A stretch of 64,000 nt of DNA from an uncultured Ulvibacter sp. (GTDB taxonomy: Bacteria > Bacteroidota > Bacteroidia > Flavobacteriales > Flavobacteriaceae), in contig CAJXZB010000001.1 of the NCBI GenBank assembly GCA_913063405.1, forward strand, positions 124,001 to 188,000, written 5' to 3'. The notes beneath the pieces are model-generated. The model ran no database searches. It was not told where the DNA came from and saw nothing but the letters and a program-made list of their open reading frames with translations. The number at the start of each line of letters is the position of its first letter. Position 1 is the first letter of the stretch. A program made the translations under genes and the position numbers. Of this stretch, positions 1-8,936 are shown piece by piece.

Positions 1-147
1 ATTTGTTGAAAGCGGTAACTCCAAAGCACCGTTCAGTGTAAATCCAATAATTGCGGGCCTTTCCGCTTCGTAATCATCATACGTTTCGCAAGAAGCTGCA
101 AATAATACGGCTAAAAACAGGGTAAGTAATATATATATATTCTTCAT
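1..147 (-). CDS. Lipoprotein of a SusC/SusD locus, N-terminal part only
   Basis: The reading frame enters from the left window edge; 49 codons are visible, starting at the ATG complementary to 145-147. The protein begins MKNIYILLTLFLAVLFAASC, a short basic start, a hydrophobic stretch and a lipobox Cys at residue 20, so it should be a lipoprotein. It lies 18 bp downstream of the SusD stop on the same strand. In Bacteroidota the third gene of such operons often encodes an auxiliary surface lipoprotein (SusE-like, DUF1735/DUF4843 and similar). The family cannot be decided because the body of the protein is outside the window. Confidence 0.7.
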   Translation of the reverse strand, partial: MKNIYILLTLFLAVLFAASCETYDDYEAERPAIIGFTLNGALELPLSTN

Positions 148-165
148 CTTTCTTGATTTTAATGA

Positions 166-1632
166 TTAATAACCAGGGTTTTGTGCAGTGTTAGGGTTTT
201 GGTCCAACGTACCCTGCGAGATTGGTAATTGAAATTTATAATCTCCGGCAGGCAAGGATAAAACTTCAGAAGCTGTACCACTACCATCTGCCAAATCACC
301 TGCGTTTGACCGTTGAATGGGAAGTGCCCATCTCTTAAGGTCATAAAACCTTTGATATTCAAAAGCAAACTCCAAACGTCTTTCTAATTGGATAGCATTC
401 AACAAGGCACTACCTGTTTCACCGGCTGGTGGAGTAAGATATCTTTTACTTCGTATTGCGTCCAAGGCGGTTCTAGCTCCAGACTCATTTCCAAGTTTAA
501 ACAAGGCCTCTGCTTTATTGAGGTGCGCCTCTGCCGCGCGGAAAATCTTATAATCAACTTTCCCATCGAAAGCCCCATTTTTTCCTAGAAGTTTTTTAAT
601 TGCATTAAACTGCAGGCCTCCATTACTTCCAGAAACGATATACGCCTCTTTTCGAATGTCATCAGCCAGGTAGGTATTAACCAAATTAAAAGAGGCAACA
701 TACTCGGGAATTATAGAGTTGAGACCTCCTTGGCTCCAAGCAACACCAATACTATTATTCAAACCTTCTTCACTATTAGGTATGTAAAAAATAACTCCAG
801 CTAAACTATTATCCTCCCATACACCTACAACATCATCACGATCTGCTACTGTTTTAGTAACAGCATTGGCCGCATCTATGGAATTTTGCCATTGGCCCAT
901 ATATAAATAAACTCTAGAAAGCAACGTATTAACAGCATCCTTTCCCATTCTTCCTGGAGGATTGCTAACATTAATAGCTGCGGTTGCTTCTACCAAGTCA
1001 GAAACTATTTTTTGGTAAACCTCACTCACAGTCTCCCTTTCTGGTTCTATGTTTGGATCTAATTCGATAACATAGGCAATTCCTAAGCTTCCATTTGCAT
1101 CCCCAGATTGAGTTGGGATTTTCCCAAATGTTCTTACCAAATCGAAATGCGCCATGGCTCTAAGTGCTTTTGCTTCAGCCATAATATTAGCCTTACTGTC
1201 ACCAGTAAAATTCTCCGCGTAGAGTAACACTTGATTCGCTCTAAAAATGAGTGTATAGGCATCTGCATAAAAATTTGCCAAACTAACACCACTACTAGGA
1301 GAGTATCTAAAGTTGTGAAGAATGTTCTTCGTTCTTCTTCCACTTTGCGAAATAGTAGTATTGTCACTAGCTACATCACCAGCACTTAAAAGAGACCCTG
1401 CATCGCTGCTTCCATAATATCCAGTTGACACTACACCGTCCCTATCAATCGAGACCAAAGCCTTATATACTCCACGAATACCATTCTCGAAATCGTCAGC
1501 TGTCACAAAGGCGTTTTCCGTTGCAAATTCGTCAAAAGGTAGTTGATCTAAGTTTTCGCTACAGGAATATAAGATCCCTGAAATAAAAACTACAATAACA
1601 ATTTTATATATTATATTTTTCATTTTTATCAT
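166..1632 (-). CDS. SusD/RagB-family outer-membrane nutrient-binding lipoprotein
   Basis: This is the substrate-binding partner that sits as a lid on the SusC channel. The 488-residue length is usual for the family. A signal peptide ends in a lipobox (LYSC, Cys24), followed by SENLDQLP, a common mature SusD start. The TPR-like helical body includes an FRANQVL segment and the late motif ERRLEFAFEYQRFYDLKRW, and the protein ends in NPGY, the usual SusD C-terminus. A second ATG three codons in (1623) gives a shorter signal peptide and is equally plausible. It lies 10 bp after the SusC gene, so the two should be cotranscribed. The substrate cannot be read from the sequence; no glycoside hydrolase is visible nearby. 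Confidence 0.93.
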   Translation of the reverse strand: MIKMKNIIYKIVIVVFISGILYSCSENLDQLPFDEFATENAFVTADDFENGIRGVYKALVSIDRDGVVSTGYYGSSDAGSLLSAGDVASDNTTISQSGRRTKNILHNFRYSPSSGVSLANFYADAYTLIFRANQVLLYAENFTGDSKANIMAEAKALRAMAHFDLVRTFGKIPTQSGDANGSLGIAYVIELDPNIEPERETVSEVYQKIVSDLVEATAAINVSNPPGRMGKDAVNTLLSRVYLYMGQWQNSIDAANAVTKTVADRDDVVGVWEDNSLAGVIFYIPNSEEGLNNSIGVAWSQGGLNSIIPEYVASFNLVNTYLADDIRKEAYIVSGSNGGLQFNAIKKLLGKNGAFDGKVDYKIFRAAEAHLNKAEALFKLGNESGARTALDAIRSKRYLTPPAGETGSALLNAIQLERRLEFAFEYQRFYDLKRWALPIQRSNAGDLADGSGTASEVLSLPAGDYKFQLPISQGTLDQNPNTAQNPGY

Positions 1633-1642
1633 CTTTTATAAA

Positions 1643-4600
1643 TTAAAAACTTACATCCAATCCAAACTGAATTGACTTCGTATTGGGATAGCTATATAAA
1701 GTAGCCTCCCCTGGTGCTACTGCATCGGCAAAATCAATTGTTTCACCTGATGATAATCCAACTTCAGGATCCCCCCAGAATTTTGTAAATGTTAACAAGT
1801 TCTGTCCTTGCCCGTAAATTCTTAAAGAATGTATTGGAGAATTTTCCAACAACCTTCTGGGAAAAGTGTAGGACAAAGTCACGTTTCGCATTCGTATATA
1901 GTCTCCTCGTTCAAGAAACCTATCGGAATTCACCGCTGCGTCATTTCTGAATGATGGACTGGGTTCAACATTTGTGTCTCCAGGAGTTTTCCAATAATTA
2001 AATGCACCAACTGCCTGATTATCATCTACATTAGCGCCATCTGAAATATAATTGCTTTTTACAAAGTTATTGATCCAGTTACCATATTTAAAAACAAAAT
2101 CAGTTCGCAAGCCAATACCTTTGTAAACTACGTTATTAAAAAATCCACCTTCTTTCTCTGCTATAGTAGACTTACCTTGGAATACCCGATGCTCTTCATT
2201 TTCTGGAAGGTCGTTTGAGCGATACGTATTTCCATCTGCTCCAAAATATAGTGGCGCGCCCGTCTCAGGATCAACCCCAGCATATGGCACAAGAAAATGT
2301 TCATTGATTTTAGTACCCTCACTAAACCGGATATTAAATGTATTGACTGCATCAACATCCTCTCCGTCCGGAAGACTTACAATTTCGGAATCACCAAGGA
2401 ATATTATATTTCCACCTAATGTCCAAGTAAAGTCAGAAGATTTGAAAACATCGGCTTGTAAGGATATCTCTAAACCGCTGTTCTGAATTTCACCTAGATT
2501 TCCGAATACAAATGCTGCACCGGACTCATCAGATCTTGGAATTTGAAACAGGAGATCGGTCGTGTTTCTTTTAAAATAATCTGTTACGCCTCGTATCCTC
2601 TTATTAAATAAATTAAATTCTAGACCAATATTGGATGTCTCGGTTGTTTCCCATTGTAGTAACGGATTTCCAATATTGGAAGGAACAGTAGCTGAACCTC
2701 CAGGATAGGATTCAAATTCTACATTATCCTGTGCGGCGTATCGTGAAATACCTTCTCTATTTCCTACCGTTCCGTAGGAGGCGCGTATTTTTAGGTCATC
2801 TATTACTTCCACTTTGAAGAAGTTTTCTTTTGCGATATTCCATCCAATACTTCCGCTATAAAATGTCCCATATTGAACATCACTACCGAAATTTGAGGAT
2901 CCATCACGACGAACAGATGCAGATGCCAAGTACTTCTCATTATAATCATAATCTGCAAAAGCACCATACGAAACCAATGCCAACCTAGTTCTTTCTGTAT
3001 CTGTTTGACCTCCTAATACTACTGCACCATTAGACTGAGTTGTAAGCAATGCCGAAGGAAAACCAGTACTTCTTAGACGATAAAAATTGAACTCATTAAA
3101 ATTATATTCGAACAAGCCAAGCACGTTTAAAGTATGTTCATTTAGGTCCAAATTATAGTTTAAACGATTGCTAACGGTTAAATCCAAACGCTGTGTACCA
3201 GAATCCCTTTTATTACCATTTCCATTCAGAATTATTTGTAAAATTCCACCTGGTTGAGAATAAGACTCTTCACGAAAATTTAAGTGACTAACTGCTGTAT
3301 TGAAACCATAACTCCAGTTCTTAGAGAGTATTACCTGTGTATCCACACTACCAAGTGTCACATTTTCAATATCCTCTGCAGGTTCTGTTAATAAGGCACC
3401 TCTAACATTAAACGTAGTATGAGTAGGGTTATAAACTGGATTACCATTTTCGTCTATAACTGCCTCACCGTTTTCATCTAATAAAAACTCTGTTTCATAG
3501 GGATTGTAATCCAACATAGCTCGAAAAGGATTTTGTGCGTTATTTCGATCCCTTGGCTCATCACTTACGGATCTAGAATAACCAACATTCACCCCTACCT
3601 TTAACCATTCTTTAGCATCAAAATTAGCATTCAATCTGGCATTCAATCTTTCGAAACCGCCCAATTGATCTATTATTCCTGTATTCTTATCGTGGCCAAC
3701 TGAGAAAAAATAGTCCATTTTCTCGGCCCCACCAGAAATTGATATATTATTATTTTGAATAATACCTTCTTTCAACATTAAGTCCTGCCAATCAACTTCA
3801 TTGTCTAATAGAAGTTGGCGCTCTGGGGATCCAGGTTGAGTTGTAACACCTGGTAGGTTGGCAGCAGAGACTACTCCAAGTGCATACATTTCAGACTCAA
3901 ATTGAAATTTTTGAGTCGCGTTCATCATTTTGAAGTTTGGGTTTATTTGACTTGTAGTACCATACCTAGAACTATATCGAATAATTGCATCTTTATTCCT
4001 ATTCCCTTTTTTCGTCGTAATTACAACAACACCGTTGGCTCCTCGAGAGCCGTATCGGGCAGTTGTAGCAGCATCCTTCAGGATTGTAAGATTCTCTATA
4101 TCCTCTGGAGCAATAGCTCCTAATTCATCCTCTCTAATGGGTGCACCGTCAATAACGTATAAAGGTGAAGACGCTCCAGCACTTAAAGACCCAGTACCTC
4201 TTATCCTAACGAAGGCTCCCTGCCCAGGTTTACCATTTGCCGCTGTAACCTGTACACCGGCTGCTTTACCTTGCAATAAATTATCAATACTTGTGGTAGG
4301 TGCCAGTCGTGACAATTCGGCGGCCGATATAGAAACCACAGATGAGGTTTGTACCGTCTTATTCCGAGTTGTGTATCCAGTTACAACCACTTCCTCCAAC
4401 AAAGAACCTGCCTTCATTGAAACATTAAGAACGTTTGATGCACCTATTTTTATCCTCTGGGTTTCAAAACCAATGTAACTAATAGATATTGTTTGTCCTT
4501 CACTTACCGCTATAAAGAAGTTTCCGTCAAAATCGGATTGAGTTCCGTTATTGGTTTCAACTACAATAACGTTTGCTCCCGGTAGAGGTAAACCCGTATC

Positions 4601-4696
4601 ATCTATGACAGTACCAGAAACGTTTTTTTCTTGCGCGACAGCCATTGTTATGCTGAATAGCATAAACAAGAGCCATTTACCTTGATATTTTTTCAT
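1643..4696 (-). CDS. SusC/RagA-family TonB-dependent transporter
   Basis: An outer-membrane TonB-dependent channel importing oligomers captured by the SusD partner. The signal peptide ends near MAVAQ. A carboxypeptidase-regulatory-like beta-sandwich follows (about residues 25-100; SGTVIDDTGLPLPGANV, YIGF), then a TonB-box-like EEVVVTGY near 105, a plug with LLQGKAAGVQV and SPLYVIDGAP, and a long barrel ending in GLDVSF. Its length (1017 aa) is normal. The frame can be opened two codons earlier at a TTG (4702), but the ATG at 4696 is preferred because it directly precedes MKKYQGKW. A long interrupted inverted repeat lies upstream (4711-4831), and an AraC-type membrane regulator lies beyond it on the same strand. 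Confidence 0.95.
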   Translation of the reverse strand: MKKYQGKWLLFMLFSITMAVAQEKNVSGTVIDDTGLPLPGANVIVVETNNGTQSDFDGNFFIAVSEGQTISISYIGFETQRIKIGASNVLNVSMKAGSLLEEVVVTGYTTRNKTVQTSSVVSISAAELSRLAPTTSIDNLLQGKAAGVQVTAANGKPGQGAFVRIRGTGSLSAGASSPLYVIDGAPIREDELGAIAPEDIENLTILKDAATTARYGSRGANGVVVITTKKGNRNKDAIIRYSSRYGTTSQINPNFKMMNATQKFQFESEMYALGVVSAANLPGVTTQPGSPERQLLLDNEVDWQDLMLKEGIIQNNNISISGGAEKMDYFFSVGHDKNTGIIDQLGGFERLNARLNANFDAKEWLKVGVNVGYSRSVSDEPRDRNNAQNPFRAMLDYNPYETEFLLDENGEAVIDENGNPVYNPTHTTFNVRGALLTEPAEDIENVTLGSVDTQVILSKNWSYGFNTAVSHLNFREESYSQPGGILQIILNGNGNKRDSGTQRLDLTVSNRLNYNLDLNEHTLNVLGLFEYNFNEFNFYRLRSTGFPSALLTTQSNGAVVLGGQTDTERTRLALVSYGAFADYDYNEKYLASASVRRDGSSNFGSDVQYGTFYSGSIGWNIAKENFFKVEVIDDLKIRASYGTVGNREGISRYAAQDNVEFESYPGGSATVPSNIGNPLLQWETTETSNIGLEFNLFNKRIRGVTDYFKRNTTDLLFQIPRSDESGAAFVFGNLGEIQNSGLEISLQADVFKSSDFTWTLGGNIIFLGDSEIVSLPDGEDVDAVNTFNIRFSEGTKINEHFLVPYAGVDPETGAPLYFGADGNTYRSNDLPENEEHRVFQGKSTIAEKEGGFFNNVVYKGIGLRTDFVFKYGNWINNFVKSNYISDGANVDDNQAVGAFNYWKTPGDTNVEPSPSFRNDAAVNSDRFLERGDYIRMRNVTLSYTFPRRLLENSPIHSLRIYGQGQNLLTFTKFWGDPEVGLSSGETIDFADAVAPGEATLYSYPNTKSIQFGLDVSF

Positions 4697-4710
4697 AAGC
4701 AAAATTAAGT

Positions 4711-4831
4711 AACCAATTGAGGCTTGAAGAGATAGATGGCAACGCTAATTCAAAAAGAACATCTTATAATTCATTAAGTTTAAAGAAACAAAGATGTAGG
4801 TAAACCTCTTCAAGCCCTGATTGATTTGGTT
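4711..4831. repeat. Interrupted inverted repeat upstream of the SusC gene
   Basis: GGCTTGAAGAG at 4721-4731 is exactly reverse-complemented at 4806-4816, and outer hexamers AACCAA (4711-4716) and TTGGTT (4826-4831) are also complementary. The arms are about 75 bp apart, directly in front of the susC-like start. Such spacing suits either a pair of operator half-sites bound by a looping regulator or a structured 5' leader. The adjacent membrane AraC regulator is an obvious candidate, but this is inference. Confidence 0.5.
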
Positions 4832-4870
4832 ATAGCATTAAAATTATTGAAAATGAATAGATTAGAAGAA

Positions 4871-4886
4871 AATCCCCATCGGGATT
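4871..4886 (-). terminator. Probable terminator of the AraC-type regulator gene
   Basis: AATCCC and GGGATT form a perfect 6-bp stem with a 4-nt loop. Read on the minus strand the stem is followed by TTTTCTTCT. It lies 26 bp after the stop codon of the regulator at 4912-6405. The stem is short, so strength is uncertain. Confidence 0.5.
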
Positions 4887-4911
4887 AACCAATTATTGAC
4901 ACTACTAGCTT

Positions 4912-6405
4912 TTATTGTGCACGTAGTCCCCCGATGTATTGAGATGGTGTTTGAGATAAGTGCTTTTTAAACGACTTGTTAAAAGAAACCTTATTATTGA
5001 AACCTACTTCGTAAGCTACTTCAATAATATTCATTTTTTTATCCGTGTCATTCTTTAAAATCTCTAGGGCTTCTTCAATTCTATATGTATTAATAAGTTC
5101 GAAGAAACTAACGTTAAAATTCTCATTAATCACTTGAGAAGCATTATGCCTTGTGGTATCCAATCTCTGTGATAAAAAATCGAGATTAATATTATTTCTT
5201 TTGTAGATTCTCTCTGTCTCCAATAAATAGATCAACTTCTCTTTTAGCTCCTTTGAATAACTTGGTGTTAAGCTTGATTTAGTATATTTTCTCCCTTTTT
5301 CCCGTATAGCCTTTACAACAGGATCAATTGCAAACATATTAGGGCGTAAATAAGATATATACCCAATGTAAAGAACCATAGAAGCAATAGTACTCACTTG
5401 AAGGTTAAACAGAAGTCCCAAATTGGGATTTACTGACATGATAAGAATCCCATACACCAAATAGGAAACAACATAGACCTCCACAAAGAGCACCAAATTT
5501 ATCATCCATCGCTGCACAGGCCGAGCAAACAATTTAATACGCTCTTTACTTTTCAAAAGAAGGCGAAGTAACAGAAATCCATATACCAGAAGCGATACTA
5601 TCTTAGTAGAAACCGTTATTAAAAGATAAGGTCTACGGTCTAGGGTACCAACATCTAATAATATATTCATCTTTTCCTGTCCAGAAAGCAAGAAAACTGG
5701 AATAAACACAATTAAAATGAAAATTGTAGGTAATAGGTGCAATAGGTCTATCTTTCTAAACTTGTAATTCAAAGCAACCCGTTTAAAATAGAAATAGATA
5801 AGAGGGCCATATAAATAAATACTAACAGCCGACATATATAACGTATGTGGCACTCTATATTTTAAATTGGTTAAATGCAAAAATATATGAAATATAAATG
5901 ATGCATTTATTAGCACAAACGAGCAAATAAGGATAGTGGCAACTTTGTCTTTCTGCTTTTTAAACAATAATAAAAAGAAAATAAAAAACCCAATTATCGA
6001 AGAGAACAAATAAAAGAAACTAAGCCACGTAAAATTAACACTATACTTTTCATAAAGACTTGAAAACTCCATGGTATTCCTAAAACGAGAGAAAAGACCT
6101 GAATCGACAAAACCAACCTCAGAGGAATACTTCATATAGTATTCAGCATAAATACTTGCTTGTTCAATATTATTATTCTCAGCAGCCATAATTGCCTGCT
6201 CTTTGTATAATTTAAGGTGTTCTTCATTAAATTTAACCTTATCAACCGGTCTCTCAAAGAACAGTACATTGGAAGATACTTCGTTATTTTGCACCACAGG
6301 AGTATTCTCTTTTATATCTGATGCACGTAAATTATTATTGGAAAATAACAATATCGCGAAGAGTATAAAAAAGACACCTCTCTTTATAATTGCAAATTTT
6401 GACAT
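4912..6405 (-). CDS. Membrane-anchored AraC-family transcriptional regulator
   Basis: A 497-residue hybrid: a signal-like hydrophobic N-terminus (to about residue 28), a hydrophilic extracytoplasmic segment to about 125, six or seven membrane helices (about 128-375), and a cytoplasmic C-terminal AraC DNA-binding domain (about 400-497). The last contains two helix-turn-helix units (LDFLSQRLDTTRHNASQVIN and NIIEVAYEVGFNNKVSFNKS) and the usual PSQYI end. Proteins of this architecture are known in Flavobacteriia as membrane-bound AraC regulators that couple an outside or membrane signal to transcription. It lies just upstream of the SusC/SusD genes on the same strand, so it probably controls them. 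The ligand is unknown. Confidence 0.87.
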   Translation of the reverse strand: MSKFAIIKRGVFFILFAILLFSNNNLRASDIKENTPVVQNNEVSSNVLFFERPVDKVKFNEEHLKLYKEQAIMAAENNNIEQASIYAEYYMKYSSEVGFVDSGLFSRFRNTMEFSSLYEKYSVNFTWLSFFYLFSSIIGFFIFFLLLFKKQKDKVATILICSFVLINASFIFHIFLHLTNLKYRVPHTLYMSAVSIYLYGPLIYFYFKRVALNYKFRKIDLLHLLPTIFILIVFIPVFLLSGQEKMNILLDVGTLDRRPYLLITVSTKIVSLLVYGFLLLRLLLKSKERIKLFARPVQRWMINLVLFVEVYVVSYLVYGILIMSVNPNLGLLFNLQVSTIASMVLYIGYISYLRPNMFAIDPVVKAIREKGRKYTKSSLTPSYSKELKEKLIYLLETERIYKRNNINLDFLSQRLDTTRHNASQVINENFNVSFFELINTYRIEEALEILKNDTDKKMNIIEVAYEVGFNNKVSFNKSFKKHLSQTPSQYIGGLRAQ

Positions 6406-6589
6406 AGGTTAGCGTTTCACTTGCCTACCTTAAATATACGATTTGTTTCTTGAAATCAAAGGAGTTTGGTAATCCCCGATAATAGTTTACCTCTTGTTAG
6501 GCAATAAATATCATTTAAACTCCTGAGACACAAAATTTTTAAAGGAATCAACGACGAGTATAGATAAATCGCTTTTCTACTAATGTCTG

Positions 6590-8005
6590 TTAGTTTTTTA
6601 TACTTTTAGACTCAGTTTTAGTTCCATATTTATCAAATAGATAAACCAAACTCGCCATAGCTGCACCCCCTAATTCTAGCTCTCGCTTATTAACGGCCTC
6701 AAAAGTATCGTTTGCCGCATGATGATAATCGAAGTAACGTTGTGAATCTGGACGTAGTCCAGCTAGCACCATTCCATCATGTTTTAGAGGACCAATATCG
6801 GCTCCACTACCTCCTTTTTCAAAATAGTGAATTAAGTAAGGTTTAAACAAGGATTCCCAGCCTTCTACTTGTGTAAAATTTGCGTCATCAATATCGAATG
6901 AAAAACCTCTAGGGGTAAAACCTCCAGAATCACTCTCCAAGGCGAAAACATGGTTTTCATTTTTAAGTTTGGCTTCTTCGGCATACTTTCTCCCTCCTCT
7001 TAAGCCATTCTCCTCATTCATGAAAAGAACTACGCGTATACTATGTTTTGGCTTGTAATTGATCTTTTTAAACAATCTAAGCACTTCCATTGATTGCACA
7101 CAACCGGCTCCGTCATCATGAGAACCATCACCTAAATCCCAAGAATCTAAATGTCCTCCCACTATCATAAACCTATTAGGATAGACACTTCCAGTTATTT
7201 CCCCTATAACGTTATAGGATTGCACATCAGGATATGTTTTGCAGTTTTGTTTAAAATAAAACTTAAGCGTTGGCAGCAATTTCAATATTCCACTTAAATA
7301 ATCGGCTCCTTTTGTGCTTATTGCACAAGCCGGAATTCTCTGGGCTACAGGTGTATCACCGTAGCTCATTGAACCCGTATGAGGGTAATCATCCAATCGA
7401 AGATTCATAGAACGGACAACTACACCTACGGCTCCATACTTTGCTGCCTCCATAGCCCCAGCATAACGTTGATCCACACAGCCTCCATAGGCTTGAAATG
7501 TATGGATAAGATCCGCCTTCATTGGCCGGTTGTAAAAAACGATCTTTCCTTTAATCTGTTCTTCACCATATCTGGCCAAATCCTCAATCCCTTGCACTTC
7601 AATAACCCCTGCCTTTAGCCCTCCATCTCGTGTTGCTACTGAGCCTCCTAGCGCGCAGATATTTGCCATCGAAGTTATTCCTGGACCAGTTTCAACATAT
7701 GCATATTCAGGAAGACCACGTGTCCACTTTGGAACCATTACCGGTTGGAGCCATACTTTATCAAGACCCAATTTATCCAATTCTTCTTTAGTATAATCAA
7801 CGGCATCTTGGGCGCTCAAGGTTCCTGAAAGGCGTCCACCAATCTTATTCGAGAGATGATCAAGCCAATCATAACTTTTCCCATTAAGCAATGCCATATC
7901 AAATATGTTACGCAGCGTGATAGAATCTTCGGTATTAACCTTCTGCGAGAAACTTTCAGAAGTAAAAAGCAGGCACAGTAAAAGTATAGTGATTGTCTTA
8001 TTCAT
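6590..8005 (-). CDS. M28-family zinc metallopeptidase, carboxypeptidase Q-like
   Basis: A secreted or periplasmic zinc exopeptidase cleaving short peptides. The signal peptide ends near SESFSQ. A PA-like insert (about residues 120-250) precedes the M28 catalytic core. Metal ligands are visible: GGHLDSWDLGDGSHDDGAG (His near 285, Asp near 297), the catalytic pair MNEENG (near 331), an Asp in ESDSGG and a late His in YHHAANDT. The 471-residue length fits the plasma glutamate carboxypeptidase-like branch. It lies 46 bp downstream of the PPK2 gene and may be the last gene of that operon or separately expressed. Confidence 0.92.
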   Translation of the reverse strand: MNKTITILLLCLLFTSESFSQKVNTEDSITLRNIFDMALLNGKSYDWLDHLSNKIGGRLSGTLSAQDAVDYTKEELDKLGLDKVWLQPVMVPKWTRGLPEYAYVETGPGITSMANICALGGSVATRDGGLKAGVIEVQGIEDLARYGEEQIKGKIVFYNRPMKADLIHTFQAYGGCVDQRYAGAMEAAKYGAVGVVVRSMNLRLDDYPHTGSMSYGDTPVAQRIPACAISTKGADYLSGILKLLPTLKFYFKQNCKTYPDVQSYNVIGEITGSVYPNRFMIVGGHLDSWDLGDGSHDDGAGCVQSMEVLRLFKKINYKPKHSIRVVLFMNEENGLRGGRKYAEEAKLKNENHVFALESDSGGFTPRGFSFDIDDANFTQVEGWESLFKPYLIHYFEKGGSGADIGPLKHDGMVLAGLRPDSQRYFDYHHAANDTFEAVNKRELELGGAAMASLVYLFDKYGTKTESKSIKN

Positions 8006-8051
8006 AATTTAAATGGTATTCGAGTGTTTAGAGCCTCATGAAAAAATAAAA

Positions 8052-8930
8052 TTAATCATTTTCAAGCCGTTTTCTATATTCCGAAATTTGAGCCCTAATC
8101 TTAGGATCTAACTCCGGTTCTTTAATATCCTTATACTTTTTAATCTCTTCAAGCAAAATGGATGCCACTATCAATCTGGCGGTTGGTTTATCGTCTGCTG
8201 GAATTGCATACCAAGGTGCATGTGGTTTTGAAGTACGATTTAGCACATCTTCATAACATCTCATATAGTCATTCCATAACTCTCGTTCATCTAAATCCCC
8301 TGGCGAAAATTTCCAATTCTTGTTGGGTTTATTTAATCTTCTAAGCTGTCTTTTTTTCTGCTCATTCTTGGATAAATTCAGAAAAAATTTAAAAATCAAA
8401 GTTCCATTTTCGGAGATTGTCTTCTCAAATTCATTGATTTGATCAAAACGTTTATCCCAAAAGGCCTCATTCACATCATCAACGCTATGAATATCTGGTA
8501 AAAGCTCACCTAAAATATAATTGGGATGTACTCTTGTAACAAGTACATTTTCATAGTGGGTACGGTTAAAAACGCCGAACTTACCTCGCGCAGGTAGCGC
8601 AATATAATGACGCCACAAATAATCGTGTTTGCGTTCTAAATCAGTGGGAACTTTGAAACTATGAACTACAACGCCACGAGCATTAAAATCTTTAAAAACT
8701 TCACGTATCAAACTATCCTTACCCGCAGCGTCCATTCCTTGAAAACAGACCAGGACGGCATACTTTCCGTGGGCATATAGAGTATCTTGTAACTTACCTA
8801 ATTTCTCTCTTGTTGTTTCTAGAGTTTTTTCCAAGGTTTCTTCGGAAGCATCCATATCCACGAATGACTTAATCTCCGAAATCTTAACTTGATTCGAAAC
8901 CTTAAAGTCAGAAATATTCATTTCCTTCAT
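8052..8930 (-). CDS. ppk2: Polyphosphate kinase 2 family protein
   Basis: A cytoplasmic enzyme that transfers phosphate from polyphosphate to nucleotides. Walker A is GMDAAGKDS (about residues 65-73), followed by the family signatures HDYLWR, the lid stretch with FNRTHYENVLVTRVHP, and the basic NLSKNEQKKRQLRR. At 292 residues it is a single-domain PPK2 of the roughly 300-residue type that uses AMP and/or ADP; which nucleotide it prefers cannot be told. The gene lies 6 bp after the sigma-54 regulator gene, suggesting cotranscription and a stress or energy role alongside the MscS channel. An ATG three codons in could also serve as the start. Confidence 0.93.
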   Translation of the reverse strand: MKEMNISDFKVSNQVKISEIKSFVDMDASEETLEKTLETTREKLGKLQDTLYAHGKYAVLVCFQGMDAAGKDSLIREVFKDFNARGVVVHSFKVPTDLERKHDYLWRHYIALPARGKFGVFNRTHYENVLVTRVHPNYILGELLPDIHSVDDVNEAFWDKRFDQINEFEKTISENGTLIFKFFLNLSKNEQKKRQLRRLNKPNKNWKFSPGDLDERELWNDYMRCYEDVLNRTSKPHAPWYAIPADDKPTARLIVASILLEEIKKYKDIKEPELDPKIRAQISEYRKRLEND

Positions 8931-8936
8931 ACTTAT

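Noticed and set aside
4035-4478. 147-codon open frame on the plus strand inside the SusC gene
   Set aside because: It is antisense to a clear TonB-dependent transporter gene, has no family features and no promoter; it is a shadow.
6203-6412. 69-codon plus-strand frame divergent from the AraC-type regulator
   Set aside because: It lies entirely antisense to the regulator's N-terminal coding region and shows no coding character.
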